Counted from the stretch's first letter, positions 46,483 to 56,149 are shown. The stretch is 64,000 nucleotides of DNA from Candidatus Pelagibacter giovannonii (GCF_012276695.1 NZ_CP038852.1:558001-622000), one strand, 5' to 3'. Notes: generated by a model not told the origin, from the letters alone. Numbers and translations are program-made.

Positions 46483-47229
46483 CTATTTTTTTCTTGCAAC
46501 TAGACAAATTGAATACATGTTGTATTTTAAAAGTTTGGTAATTACGTCATCCAACAAAATTTGAAATAGCCTTAGAGGTAATATAGAAAAAATTGCGATG
46601 TACTTATTGATTTTAAATATTTTTCTATAAAGATAAGTTATTTTTTGACTAACATAACCACTACAATAATGAAATTGTATATCATAAAAATCTTCCTTAA
46701 ATAATGAACTTAACATTTGCTGATCATATCCCAATCTTACATGACCTCCATCTTCAGTTTCTGATATAATTAAATCATCTTTAGTTATAGGGGTAAAAAA
46801 CTTATTAGGAGTTGTTAAGATTATATATCCATCTTTTCTAATAATTTTAGTACATTGTTCAACAAATCTTTTATCATCCATAATGTGTTCTATGCACTCA
46901 AGAGTAATTAAACAATCATATTTTGCATTTGCATTGATCAGTTCATCTAGGTTATTTTTAAATTTATTTTCATCTATATTTAGTACTCTGGCTCTTTTCT
47001 TGGCTTTATCCAATTTTTCGTTATCTACATCAACTCCATGACAATTAAAATTTAATTTATTGATACCTAGTGTAAATTGCCCAGCACCACACCCAACATC
47101 TACAAAATTAATAGAATTATCAAATTTTTTTATTGTATTTTTTAACCAAACCCATCTATCCCATACAAGTGTATCACCGGTCAAAAATAAAACTCGATAA
47201 CTCAATAACTTTAAGAAAAAATTAAACAT
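46483..47229 (-). CDS. Class I SAM-dependent methyltransferase
   Basis: 248 aa. NFVDVGCGAGQFTLGINKLN, CHGVDVDNEKL, YDCLITLECIEHIMDDKRFVEQ and GYIILTTPNKFFTPITKDD. C-terminus with two hydrophobic stretches. Not a close duplicate of the next gene despite the shared fold. Its start shares one base with the preceding glycosyltransferase stop. Confidence 0.85.
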   Translation of the reverse strand: MFNFFLKLLSYRVLFLTGDTLVWDRWVWLKNTIKKFDNSINFVDVGCGAGQFTLGINKLNFNCHGVDVDNEKLDKAKKRARVLNIDENKFKNNLDELINANAKYDCLITLECIEHIMDDKRFVEQCTKIIRKDGYIILTTPNKFFTPITKDDLIISETEDGGHVRLGYDQQMLSSLFKEDFYDIQFHYCSGYVSQKITYLYRKIFKINKYIAIFSILPLRLFQILLDDVITKLLKYNMYSICLVARKK

Positions 47230-48470
47230 TAATATTTATCCATTACTCTTTCTAATTTATCTTCATAGTTTTGAACAGAAAATAGATTTCTTGAATTTTT
47301 ATTTATTATACTCATTTTATTAAAAAAAGAGTTATCCGCATGGATTTTTTTAAATTGGGATATCATTTTTTTTGTATTTAAATCAATTACAATCTTGTTG
47401 GTTTCTTTTGGAATATCAAAACCACAATTTTTAGTAAAAATTAGGAATAAATTACTCTTATAAGCTTCATAAAGAGAAATAGCTGAACCCTCACACAAAG
47501 AAGGGAGAAAATATATATCAGAAGAATTATAATATTGATTAATTCTATTATTTGGAGTTTCTCCAACTAGGTTAATATATTTTGAAACTTTTTTAGTTAT
47601 ATCTGGATATAGATTTGACTTTCCAACCCAAGTGAATTCAAATTTATCACTTAGAGCTTTTGCAATCTCATAAACGTGATGCACTCCTTTTCTTAAACAT
47701 ACATCACCTACAGTTAAAACTTTAATTTTTGTACTTATATTTTTTTTTAAAAATTGTTTTTTAAAATTTGACTTATTAATCATTGCATAAGGAATGATAC
47801 TTATATTGCTGGGCTTAACTAAATAGCTAGATAAAATTTTATCTTTTACAAATTTTGAAGGGGCTATTATATGATCTGCAAGTTGAATTTCTTTTTTTTC
47901 TCTTTTTATCATTTCATTAAAATTTTTATTATTATTAACTTTTGGTTCCCAATTTAAATAGCATTTTTCAACTTTATTTATTATATTTTTTTGAAATTTA
48001 GCAGGAGCAACTGGTACTTCTAAAATTTTTTTTATATAAGAATTATTTTTTTTTAAATGGACAAATAATTCCAACGAATCATTTCTATAACTGTATAAAT
48101 GCGTAACATTTTTAAAAATTAATTTATTATTTAATATTTTTTTATTAAAAAATTTTGCACTTTTTAAATGAAATCCATGCAAATCATAATTTTGGTTAAA
48201 AAAGGTTTTCCTAATAAAAAAGTCAAGAGCAACTGAAGGAATGGTTAAAATATGCTTAGACTTTATAAAATCACTATATCTCAGAATAATTTTATCAATA
48301 ACTTTGAAATTAAAAATTTGATTGCACTTATTTAGTAATTTAAATAATTTTTTGTTTAAATAGAAATCAGTTACCATTAATTTTAAATATTTTTTTTTTG
48401 CAAAAAAATTAGCTGTTAAGTAATTATTTCTCCTACCAAAGCATATAAAAATAATTTTTTTGTTTTTCAT
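47229..48470 (-). CDS. Family 4 glycosyltransferase
   Basis: 413 aa, long N-terminal acceptor domain with many basic residues. APAKFQKNIINKVEKCYLNWEP, ADHIIAPSKFVKDKIL, KVLTVGDVCLRKGVHHVYEIAK and DIYFLPSLCEGSAISLYEAYKSNLFLIFT (E-x7-E). Similar in layout to 37323-38494 (both have the 'adhIi.PS.fvkd' segment). 1 bp after the preceding gene. Confidence 0.87.
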   Translation of the reverse strand: MKNKKIIFICFGRRNNYLTANFFAKKKYLKLMVTDFYLNKKLFKLLNKCNQIFNFKVIDKIILRYSDFIKSKHILTIPSVALDFFIRKTFFNQNYDLHGFHLKSAKFFNKKILNNKLIFKNVTHLYSYRNDSLELFVHLKKNNSYIKKILEVPVAPAKFQKNIINKVEKCYLNWEPKVNNNKNFNEMIKREKKEIQLADHIIAPSKFVKDKILSSYLVKPSNISIIPYAMINKSNFKKQFLKKNISTKIKVLTVGDVCLRKGVHHVYEIAKALSDKFEFTWVGKSNLYPDITKKVSKYINLVGETPNNRINQYYNSSDIYFLPSLCEGSAISLYEAYKSNLFLIFTKNCGFDIPKETNKIVIDLNTKKMISQFKKIHADNSFFNKMSIINKNSRNLFSVQNYEDKLERVMDKY

Positions 48471-48471
48471 T

Positions 48472-49611
48472 TTATAATCTATTTAATAAAAAAAATTCAT
48501 GAAAACTTCTCCACCTTTTTTGTATAGTGTGAGATTTTAGTGTTTTTTTCATTCCTTTTACTGCAATTTGTTCTGCTATCTTTTTGTTTCTTAGAAGAAA
48601 ATTGATCTTATCAATTGCTTCATCTTTTGAATTGTACATCACGATCTCATCATCTAAAAAAAATTCAGAAAAATTCTTTTTAAAATCAGTAACTAAACAG
48701 GACCCCAATCCTGTAGTTTCAAATATTCTCAAGTTAGCCATTTCATTATCTGTAGTAACATCGATGTGATTATTCAATGTTATTGTATGGTCTCTAATTA
48801 ATTGATACATCTCAAGTCCAAAAAGACCCTTGGAACTTTTTTTTAGTATTTTTCTAATTTTGTTAATTTTATAAAACGATTTTAAACCTTGATAAATTTT
48901 TTTTAATTCAAATAATTTTTTTATATCTGGACTTTTAAAGTTTTTATCCATATCTCCAATCCAAATTTTTAGGTTTGTATGTTGAATAGCTTTATATAGA
49001 AGATCTACCCTTTTTGAATGATTTATGTTTCTTATGTTTCCAATAAAAATTGGATTATTATTTTTTACATTATTTTTTATGTTGCTAATAATTCTTTCAT
49101 CAAAACCATGAGGCATATAATAAGTTTTCTTATTGTAGCTAGAGTAGTAATCACATGTACTTTTAAGACAAGAAATTATTAAGTCTGAATATTTTAAAAT
49201 ATTATTGTTGTGAGATTTTATGCCATCGTAAGAAATTAATTTTATTTTATATAGAGAAAATAATTCATAAAATTTATTTTCTAAACTAGGATTATTTAAA
49301 AAAATATATTCTGGTCTATAGTAATCAAGTTGCATTTTTAATATTTCTATTTGCCACTCCCCAATATCAATTTTTTTATTACTGTTTTCATCGATCCATT
49401 TTTTTTGCATAAAAATATCATTAACAATTATTTCTTTTACATTAATATTTTTTTTTTCAAAAATATCTTTAAATGAGTCAGACCAACCAAATCTATCATT
49501 AAAGATTAAATTCTGATGATTTTCATAACTTAATTCTGTTGTATTATTTAAATTATAAAAATAATTTAAATAATCTGCATAGTAAAAAGATAATTTTATA
49601 ATTTTAACCAT
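48472..49611 (-). CDS. CgeB-like GT-B glycosyltransferase
   Basis: 379 aa. EYIFLNNPSLENKFYELF, DLIISCLKSTCDYY, NPIFIGNIRNINHSKRVDLLYKAI and the C-terminal TDNEMANLRIFETTGLGSCLVTDFKKN, in which R-x-FE-x-x-G-x-G is the CgeB/DUF3880 donor motif. Overlaps the WbpG-like gene by 8 bp, so it probably adds the amidated sugar or acts with it. Confidence 0.8.
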   Translation of the reverse strand: MVKIIKLSFYYADYLNYFYNLNNTTELSYENHQNLIFNDRFGWSDSFKDIFEKKNINVKEIIVNDIFMQKKWIDENSNKKIDIGEWQIEILKMQLDYYRPEYIFLNNPSLENKFYELFSLYKIKLISYDGIKSHNNNILKYSDLIISCLKSTCDYYSSYNKKTYYMPHGFDERIISNIKNNVKNNNPIFIGNIRNINHSKRVDLLYKAIQHTNLKIWIGDMDKNFKSPDIKKLFELKKIYQGLKSFYKINKIRKILKKSSKGLFGLEMYQLIRDHTITLNNHIDVTTDNEMANLRIFETTGLGSCLVTDFKKNFSEFFLDDEIVMYNSKDEAIDKINFLLRNKKIAEQIAVKGMKKTLKSHTIQKRWRSFHEFFLLNRL

Positions 49612-50794
49612 TAAATATTTTTTTAATTTTCTTTAATATTTTGAAAAATTTATGTGAGTTTGGATATTGAAAAAAAAATTTTTCATCTGTTAGGCATATT
49701 TTACGGAAATCAGACTCATATAAATTTAATTTTTTTAAAAAAAAATAATAGTCCTGCACAAGTAAAGATTCATCACAGATATCTTTTTTTAATTCAATTA
49801 GTGCTTCACTCCTAGATATTTGTTTTGACCATATTAAGTTAGACAAATGTAAAGTTCTTTTATCAAGTCCAAATTTTACTGGTAATATAAATGACTGATG
49901 AAACCTTGTGATTATAGATTCAAAATGTTTAGATGGATATCTTTTCCAGTTAGTTAAATTTTCAAGATATTCTATTGCTGATGATTTTTTGTAATTAGTA
50001 TAATCAAGAATATTTATCATCTTGATTTTTTTTATTTTTTGAAAATAAGCCTTTTTAAAATAAGAAAGTTGCGGAAATGTTGTTAATGGATCTTTGTAAA
50101 ATTTTTTATAAACAGATTTTAAGTGATATAAGTCACCGTATGAATAACCAAATGCAAATGTCTTCTCATCTTCTTCAAGTTCTACAAACGTTTCTGTTTC
50201 AAAATTTATTCCTGTTAATATATTTGAAATTTTTTTTTCGTTAGCTACATTGTATAATAATGAAAAAATGCCATGATCACTTGGTGATTCGAAATTAACA
50301 AGATTTGCTTTTAAAAAACTTAGTTGTAATTTTTTAAATTCTTCCCAATCTACTACATGGGTATATAAATCATATTTTGTAAACTCTTGAATAGCTTTGA
50401 TATTTCTTATTGATTCATTAGAGTTCCAACCATTATCAAAATGAACTAATAGGATGTTTAGTCCCCATTCCTTGCACTTTAATGTTAGAAAAGAGCTATC
50501 TACTCCACCACTAACACCTAAAATCGCATCATACTTTTTTTTACTTTTTTTTAAATTATTTATTTGATTTTGAATATTGCTTTTTTTATTATAAATCTTT
50601 TTTTCATCTATAATTATTTCATATTTATTGCAATATTCACATATTCCATTTTTATCAAATCTTAAATTGTTAATTGAATTGTCCATTACACATTTTGCAC
50701 ATTGTTTAAAATAGGTGCTCTTATATTTTTGATGTAAACTTATTCTCACAGTTTTTACTGGGTCAATTTCAAAAAATATCTTATTTATTTTCAT
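49604..50794 (-). CDS. wbpG: N-acetyl sugar amidotransferase (WbpG/PseA family)
   Basis: 396 aa. N-terminal CAKCVMDNS ... CEYC zinc-binding cysteines, the ATP-pyrophosphatase loop YDAILGVSGGVDSSFLTLKCKEWG (SGGVDSS), LLVHFDNGWNS and YKKSSAIEYL. The family converts an acetamido group of a nucleotide sugar to acetamidino, using ammonia delivered by HisH/HisF-like partners. Those partners are encoded directly upstream (51553-52185 and 50804-51553). In P. aeruginosa O5 the three make ManNAc(3NAm)A. Confidence 0.9.
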   Translation of the reverse strand: MKINKIFFEIDPVKTVRISLHQKYKSTYFKQCAKCVMDNSINNLRFDKNGICEYCNKYEIIIDEKKIYNKKSNIQNQINNLKKSKKKYDAILGVSGGVDSSFLTLKCKEWGLNILLVHFDNGWNSNESIRNIKAIQEFTKYDLYTHVVDWEEFKKLQLSFLKANLVNFESPSDHGIFSLLYNVANEKKISNILTGINFETETFVELEEDEKTFAFGYSYGDLYHLKSVYKKFYKDPLTTFPQLSYFKKAYFQKIKKIKMINILDYTNYKKSSAIEYLENLTNWKRYPSKHFESIITRFHQSFILPVKFGLDKRTLHLSNLIWSKQISRSEALIELKKDICDESLLVQDYYFFLKKLNLYESDFRKICLTDEKFFFQYPNSHKFFKILKKIKKIFNG

Positions 50795-50803
50795 AATAAA
50801 TAT

Positions 50804-51553
50804 TTAAAATCTATTAATTTCATTTTTTGAGGGATAATTGATTAACACCCCTTTGTTTTCACTTAAAAAAATAAAAATGGATGAAGCAGCTATACCATTA
50901 ATCTTTTTGAAATTTGCTTTTTTAATGTCCTCAAGATCTTTGCATCCACCTGACAATATAATTGGTATAGTTATATTTTTTGATATTTCCTCATAAATAT
51001 CAAAATCTAATCCAGAAAAAGATCCATCTTTATCTCTAGATTGCAATAAAATTTCACCAACACCCAAACTTTCACAATATTTACACACATCTTCTAGAGT
51101 AAAACGAGCAAAATTTTCTGGTATATCATCGTATAAAAATACTTTTTTTGTAGCCGAAATATACTCAATGCAAGCAACAATTGATTGTGATCCAGTTTTA
51201 CTAACTAAAGATTTAACTAATTCTGGATTAATAAATAAATTCTTATTAAATAAAATTTTTTCAAACCCACATTTAAATATTTCTATAGCATCATCTAAGG
51301 TTTTAATACCGCCACCATAAGTTAAGGGGCAAAAACATTCTGAAGTAATTTTTTTCAAAAAATTAAAATCAAGATTATTTTTATCTTTATATTTATCAAT
51401 ATCCAATATTACAATTTCTTGCGCTTCTTGATCGTTAAAAATCTTTAAAGTATTTATTGGATCTCCTATGTAACGTTTGCGATCAAATTTATACGACTTA
51501 ACAATTCCTTTATTCGATAACAATAGTGTTGCAATGATTCTTGTCTTAACCAT
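50804..51553 (-). CDS. HisF-like ammonia-channel subunit for sugar amidation
   Basis: 249 aa beta/alpha barrel. KTRIIATLLLSNKGIVKS, CPLTYGGGIKTLDDA, LLQSRDKDGSFSGLD and PIILSGGCKDLED align with HisF. The catalytic aspartates of imidazole glycerol phosphate synthase are altered: the Asp11 position (IIPCLDV in HisF) reads IIATLLL, and the Asp130 region (SIDA) reads ACIEYIS. So it should not serve histidine synthesis and fits a dedicated ammonia conduit to WbpG. 1-bp overlap with the HisH-like gene. Confidence 0.88.
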   Translation of the reverse strand: MVKTRIIATLLLSNKGIVKSYKFDRKRYIGDPINTLKIFNDQEAQEIVILDIDKYKDKNNLDFNFLKKITSECFCPLTYGGGIKTLDDAIEIFKCGFEKILFNKNLFINPELVKSLVSKTGSQSIVACIEYISATKKVFLYDDIPENFARFTLEDVCKYCESLGVGEILLQSRDKDGSFSGLDFDIYEEISKNITIPIILSGGCKDLEDIKKANFKKINGIAASSIFIFLSENKGVLINYPSKNEINRF

Positions 51554-52185
51554 TATAGGTCTAGAAAATTTTTCATTAGATGCATTCCATTTTTATGACT
51601 TTTTTCAGTATGGAATTGAGTACCATAAATATTATTTTCACTAATTATAGTTGCATAATCGTGGCCATGATTAGAACGCCCAATTATAATATTTGGATCT
51701 TTTGGCAAACAAAAATATGAATGCACAAAATAAAATGAAGTTTCATCGTCAATATTATTTATTATTTTATTATTTTTGATAAAATTGACTTTTTTCCACC
51801 CCATTGCAGGAATCTTAATATTTTTATCATTTTGCAATTTTTTTAAACTTAAAACTTCTCCTTCTAAAAGACTTAAACCATCCTCTTTTCCTTCTTCACT
51901 TTTTGAAAAAAGAACTTGCATTCCAACACAAAATCCAAATAAATAATATTTTTTTTTAAAATCTATAGCTCTAAAAAAATCAAACCAGCCTAATCTTTTT
52001 AAATTTAAAATAGCATTGTCAAAATTGCCAACCCCTGGTAAAATAAACTTTTTTTCTGTACTAATTTCTGAAGTATCCTTTAAAATTTTAGCATTTCTTC
52101 CCAGTCTATTTACCATGCTAATAACTGAAAAACTATTGGACATACCGTAGTCAACAATGCCAATTTTTTCATTACGATCAATCAT
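51553..52185 (-). CDS. HisH-like glutaminase subunit for sugar amidation
   Basis: 210 aa class I glutamine amidotransferase. LPGVGNFDNAI, the nucleophile elbow LFGFCVGMQVLF (Cys ~86), FVHSYF and GTQFHTEKSHKNG (His-x-Glu) form a complete catalytic triad. It releases ammonia from glutamine for the HisF-like and WbpG-like partners encoded next to it. Overlaps the aminotransferase gene by 8 bp. Confidence 0.9.
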   Translation of the reverse strand: MIDRNEKIGIVDYGMSNSFSVISMVNRLGRNAKILKDTSEISTEKKFILPGVGNFDNAILNLKRLGWFDFFRAIDFKKKYYLFGFCVGMQVLFSKSEEGKEDGLSLLEGEVLSLKKLQNDKNIKIPAMGWKKVNFIKNNKIINNIDDETSFYFVHSYFCLPKDPNIIIGRSNHGHDYATIISENNIYGTQFHTEKSHKNGMHLMKNFLDL

Positions 52186-53305
52186 TTTGATAAAATTTAA
52201 ATATCATCGAAGCAGTTTTTTTCATTTCAAAATATGAAATATTAGGATGAAATGGAATTGATATTATTTGTTTTTTTAGTTTATTTACATTTTTAAAATT
52301 ATGACTTTTATGATTTAATGATTTATTTACTGGTATAAATGGAATGGGTTTGGGGTAATGAACAAGATTCTCTATTCCAGATTTTTTCAGGTGTTGCCGT
52401 AATTCGTTTCTATTTTTCACTAACAAAACAAACAGATGATAGACGTGGTCTTGATCTATATTAGTTTCTTCTAAAATAGTAACATTCTTAATTTTTTTGA
52501 ATAGATTAATGTAAAATTTTGCTTTTGTGCGTCTTATTTTATTTCCTTTTTTTAAGAGTTTAAGTTTCTCTAATAGTATAGACGCTTGAATTGTATCCAT
52601 TCTACTATTTATACCCTTAATAAAATGTTGGTTTTTTTTTAGCCCACCATGATTACATATCATTTTAATTTTTTTATATATCTTAAAATCCCTTGTAATA
52701 ATTGCTCCAGCATCACCAAAAGCACCTAGATTTTTAGTTGGAAAAAAAGAAAAGCACCCAATATCACCTATTGTTCCTACATATTTTTTTTTATAATTAG
52801 CTAAATGCGCTTGTGCACAGTCCTCTATGATCTTAATGTTATATTTTTTTACAATATTAATTATTTTAGACAAATCTACTACTTGCCCATAAATATGAAC
52901 AATTATTATTGCTTTAGTTTTATGGGTAATTGACTCTTCAATCTTATTTTCATCTATTAAAAAACTATTTTTTTTTGTATCTATAAACACTGGTTTTGCC
53001 CCACATGCTAGAACTGCCTCAGAAGAAGAAATCCAGTCATGTGCTGATAAAATTACTTCATCGCCAATTGACACGTTTAGAGCTTTTAGAGACACATACA
53101 ATGCATCAGTTCCATTGGCACATGATTGACAATATTTAATCTTATTTATGTTTGCGAAAGCTTTTTCAAATTTTTTAACATGCTTCCCGTTTATGAAATC
53201 CGAATTATCTATTATTTCAGCTATATCTTTTAATATTTTTTTTTTAAAGGGTTTATTAATTTTGTATAAATCTACAAACTTAACTTTTTTTTGCTGGGAC
53301 ACCAT
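52178..53305 (-). CDS. DegT/DnrJ/EryC1/StrS aminotransferase, WbpE-like
   Basis: ~375 aa PLP enzyme. KVKFVDLYK at the start, FAxxxxxKYCQSCANGTDALYVSL, HIYGQVVDLSKI, IIEDCAQAHLANYK, and the PLP lysine in GCFSFFPTKNLGAFGDAGAI (Lys ~187), then HGGLKK and NSRMDTIQASILLEKL. In the Wbp pathway it transaminates the 3-keto-uronic acid made by WbpB. I start at MVSQQKKVKF (53305); the family homology begins there. It overlaps the acetyltransferase gene by 26 bp. Confidence 0.9.
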   Translation of the reverse strand: MVSQQKKVKFVDLYKINKPFKKKILKDIAEIIDNSDFINGKHVKKFEKAFANINKIKYCQSCANGTDALYVSLKALNVSIGDEVILSAHDWISSSEAVLACGAKPVFIDTKKNSFLIDENKIEESITHKTKAIIIVHIYGQVVDLSKIINIVKKYNIKIIEDCAQAHLANYKKKYVGTIGDIGCFSFFPTKNLGAFGDAGAIITRDFKIYKKIKMICNHGGLKKNQHFIKGINSRMDTIQASILLEKLKLLKKGNKIRRTKAKFYINLFKKIKNVTILEETNIDQDHVYHLFVLLVKNRNELRQHLKKSGIENLVHYPKPIPFIPVNKSLNHKSHNFKNVNKLKKQIISIPFHPNISYFEMKKTASMIFKFYQND

Positions 53306-53750
53306 AATATACACCTTTTAAATTAATATCTTTAGCAACTAGAGATGCGGCTCCTATAGTTACATTTTTGCAAATATTTACTGGTAAAATTGTTGAATTT
53401 GATCCAATATTTACATTTTCACCAATTACAGTATCTTCAAGCTTATTATTCTTTTGGCTCGCTCGAAGGCCATTTTTAAATCTATCATTAACAAACATGA
53501 CACCATGTCCTATAAAAACATTATCTTCAATTAATGTATTTTCACAAATAAATGTATGCGATTGTATCTTGGAGTTTTTTCCAATTTTTACATTTTTTTG
53601 AATTTCAACAAAAGGCCCAATAAAGACATTATCACCAATAGTACAATCGTATAAATTTACAGGTGAAATTATTTTTACATTTTTACCAAATTTTACATTT
53701 TTAATTGAATTTTCTATTAAATTGAATTTTTTTTTTTTATTAACTGGCAT
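53280..53750 (-). CDS. Left-handed beta-helix acyltransferase, WbpD-like
   Basis: 156 aa made of about ten hexapeptide repeats (e.g. IGDNVFIGPFV, IEDNVFIGHGVMFVND, IGENVNIGSNSTI, IGAASLVAKDI), ending in YYGVPAKKS, the usual G-x-PAK cap. Matches the short UDP-sugar 3-N-acetyltransferases WbpD/WlbB. Head of the leftward wbpD-E-hisH-hisF-wbpG series. Confidence 0.88.
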   Translation of the reverse strand: MPVNKKKKFNLIENSIKNVKFGKNVKIISPVNLYDCTIGDNVFIGPFVEIQKNVKIGKNSKIQSHTFICENTLIEDNVFIGHGVMFVNDRFKNGLRASQKNNKLEDTVIGENVNIGSNSTILPVNICKNVTIGAASLVAKDINLKGVYYGVPAKKS

Positions 53751-53819
53751 TTAAAAATATAGATTATAATTTAATTAGATCTATTATAACAGTTTTAGTT
53801 AAACAACCAATTAATTTAG
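53751..53819. promoter_or_regulatory. Divergent intergenic region with candidate -10 boxes
   Basis: 69 bp between the divergent acetyltransferase (minus) and phosphatase-like (plus) genes. A minus-strand TATAAT (53768-53763) lies 12 nt before the ATG at 53750, and a plus-strand TATAAC (53785-53790) lies 29 nt before ATG 53820. No strong -35 elements are visible, so this is weak support for two promoters. Confidence 0.3.
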
Positions 53820-54188
53820 ATGAAAAAAAAAACAATCTGTTTTGATTTAGATGGCGTCATAGGCACTAATACTTGGGGTAAGTATAAAAGTGCAAAACCA
53901 ATAAAAAAAAATATTAAATACATCAACTCTCTACACAAAAATTTTAAAATTATCATATTCACAAGCAGATTTATGGGTAGGAATAAAGACAATGTTAAAA
54001 AAGCTGAAAAAGAAGGTTATAAATTTACTTTAAATCAATTAGCAGAATGGAATGTTAAATTTGACAAATTGATATTAGGTAAACCAAGTTATGATGTAAT
54101 TGTAGATGATAAAGCTTTATTTTTTAAAAAAAATTGGATCAATCACTTAAAAAATCATATTTTAAGACTTGATAATTCATCCTCGTAA
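53820..54188 (+). CDS. Small HAD-superfamily phosphatase-like protein
   Basis: 122 aa. ICFDLDGVIGTN holds the nucleophile Asp9 and acid Asp11 (DxDGV), IIIFTSRFMGRN motif II (Ser/Thr), KLILGKPSYDVIVDDKAL motif III/IV. It belongs to the short cap-less HAD proteins seen in capsule clusters. It could dephosphorylate a sugar phosphate, e.g. the GmhB-like step of Module A, but proof is lacking. Opposite strand to neighbours; 3' end overlaps the convergent gene by 34 bp. Confidence 0.8.
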   Translation: MKKKTICFDLDGVIGTNTWGKYKSAKPIKKNIKYINSLHKNFKIIIFTSRFMGRNKDNVKKAEKEGYKFTLNQLAEWNVKFDKLILGKPSYDVIVDDKALFFKKNWINHLKNHILRLDNSSS

Positions 54189-55104
54189 GTAATGGCTTTA
54201 ATATCAGGATAATTTTCAAGTGCTTTAAGATTATCAATATTTAATTTGTTAACCTCTATATACTTCTTATAATTATTATTTTTTAAAGCAGATAGAGATC
54301 CATCATTATTCGAAACTATAATTTTTTTATTATAAAACATATATTCATATAATTTTAATGAAGCTGCATATTTTTGATTTATTGAATCATTATGATAAAA
54401 ACACGCACATGCAGATGCCTTATTAATATAACTAAAAACCTTATCTTTATTAATATTTCCCTTGTTAATAATTATATCTGAATATTTATAAATAATTTTT
54501 TATCATTTATTTTGGCTGTAATAATTAATATATAATTCTCTTTTTTACAAAATATACAAAGTTTCTCAAAATCTATCTCATTATCAATACTGCCAGCAAT
54601 AAAAAAAAAGTTTTTTTCTTTTATTTCCTCTAATGAAAAATTATCATTTTTATATACTCTGTTATTGAGAAATAATACTTCTTGGTCAGTATATATCTTT
54701 TCAATATATTTTTTTCTAAGTTCTGAGCAGACAATAATTTTTTTTGAATATAATTTGATAAAAGTTCTTAAAATTATACATTTTATTAAACCTCCTAAAA
54801 ATGTTTTAAAAGTGTTAAATTTACTAAAAAATGAGTAGCTACTAAGATCAATATAATAAACTTCAAAAGAATAAACTATTAATTCTTTTTTTTTTCCAAG
54901 TATTAAAATCAAAAATAATTTAAATAAATTATAGACTGAAATATAATCATCAATTAAAATTTTTTTTTTACTTAAAAATAATTTTAAATCATAAAAACTT
55001 AAATCATTTATTGACTCAAATTGAAGTTTTTCACTTAATAGCAAAGTTCGTCTTGTTAATCCATTTACATTTGAAATAAAACTAACATTATCACTTTTTA
55101 TCAT
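54155..55104 (-). pseudogene. GT-B glycosyltransferase, one frameshift
   Basis: First frame from ATG 55104 (MIKSDNVSFISNVNGLTRRTLLLSEKLQF; an in-frame ATG at 55134 would overlap the oxidoreductase), through IIVCSELRKKYIEKIY and NFFFIAGSIDNEIDFEKL, ending at 54472. The other frame is open from ~54495: YSDIIINKGNIN, SACACFYHND, AASLKLYEYMFYNKKIIVSN, the usual K-x-x-EYM donor motif, ending 54155. One added T in T6 54496-54501 restores ~316 residues. Acceptor unknown. Confidence 0.72.
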
Positions 55105-55111
55105 TTCAAGA

Positions 55112-56149
55112 TTATAGGTAAATCGTCTTGCCACCTAAAATAGCTGATTTATTTATAGCTTCAATTACTTTGACAGTATGAATTGCATTTTGTGGATGTA
55201 AAACTTTCTTTGTATTGAGAGAATTTAATACACTTTCATAGAAACCTAAATGACCAAATCCATAAACTGACTTTGGCATTGTTGAGTGTTTAAAGATACT
55301 TTCATCAGACTTAATCATTTTAGAAAATTGCCAAGTATCAACAAGATTCATTGAAAAACCTCCTATTTGAACACTTCCTTTTGAACCTAATATGGAAATT
55401 GATCCCTCAAGATCTTTTGGTCTTGTCGCCGTAGTAGCTTCTAAAACCCCTAATGCTCCACTTTTAAATTTTAGATTTGCTATGACTGTATCAAAGCTCT
55501 CAATTTTTGCTAATGCTCTTTTACCTAGGGCGCTAACACTCTTAATTTCCCCTATAAGCCAAATTAGCATATCTACGTGATGGCTTGCTTGATTTCCAAT
55601 TACGCCACCATCTAAATCATGTTTTCCTCTCCATTTGGCTAAATTATAATATTTTTCATCTCTACTCCACCTAACTCTGGCTGTTCCTAAAAATATTTTA
55701 CCGAAACGGCCTTGATTAATTGCTTCTTTAAGTTTTTTAATTGAGGGGTTAAATCTATTTTGTTTTACAACGAAAACTTTATTACCATTTTTTTTTGCAG
55801 TATTGTAAATTTTTAAAGCATCTTTTGACTTTAAGGATAAAGGTTTTTCAATAACAAAATATTTTACATGTTTTGTTAATTCTAAAAAATGCTTTGAATG
55901 ATTACCACTTTCTGTCAGAATTGAAATCATATCTAAATCTTCTTCCTGTGCCATTTTAATCATATTCTCATAAAAATTGATTTTATATTTTTTAGAGATA
56001 ATCTTAGCTTTTGCTATTTTTTTATCGCAAATGGCTTTTATATTAATTTTGTTCTTCAATGAAGACGAATAAATAGCTCCTATATGCTTAGAAGATATTC
56101 TTCCACACCCAACAATACCTAAGTTTAGTTTTTTATTTATATGTTTCAA
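55112..56149 (-). CDS. Gfo/Idh/MocA oxidoreductase, WbpB/WlbA-like
   Basis: 345 aa. LGIVGCGRISSKHIGAI (NAD-binding), MISILTESGNHSKHFLELT, FVIEKPLSLKSKDA (catalytic EKP), VVKQNRFNPSIKKLKEAI and LDGGVIGNQASHHVDML. The KQNRxNP segment and late GNQxxHHxD are features of UDP-GlcNAcA 3-dehydrogenases (WbpB/WlbA). The matching aminotransferase (WbpE) and acetyltransferase (WbpD) lie just downstream. Overlaps the preceding glycosyltransferase-like gene by 17 bp. Confidence 0.88.
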   Translation of the reverse strand: MKHINKKLNLGIVGCGRISSKHIGAIYSSSLKNKINIKAICDKKIAKAKIISKKYKINFYENMIKMAQEEDLDMISILTESGNHSKHFLELTKHVKYFVIEKPLSLKSKDALKIYNTAKKNGNKVFVVKQNRFNPSIKKLKEAINQGRFGKIFLGTARVRWSRDEKYYNLAKWRGKHDLDGGVIGNQASHHVDMLIWLIGEIKSVSALGKRALAKIESFDTVIANLKFKSGALGVLEATTATRPKDLEGSISILGSKGSVQIGGFSMNLVDTWQFSKMIKSDESIFKHSTMPKSVYGFGHLGFYESVLNSLNTKKVLHPQNAIHTVKVIEAINKSAILGGKTIYL

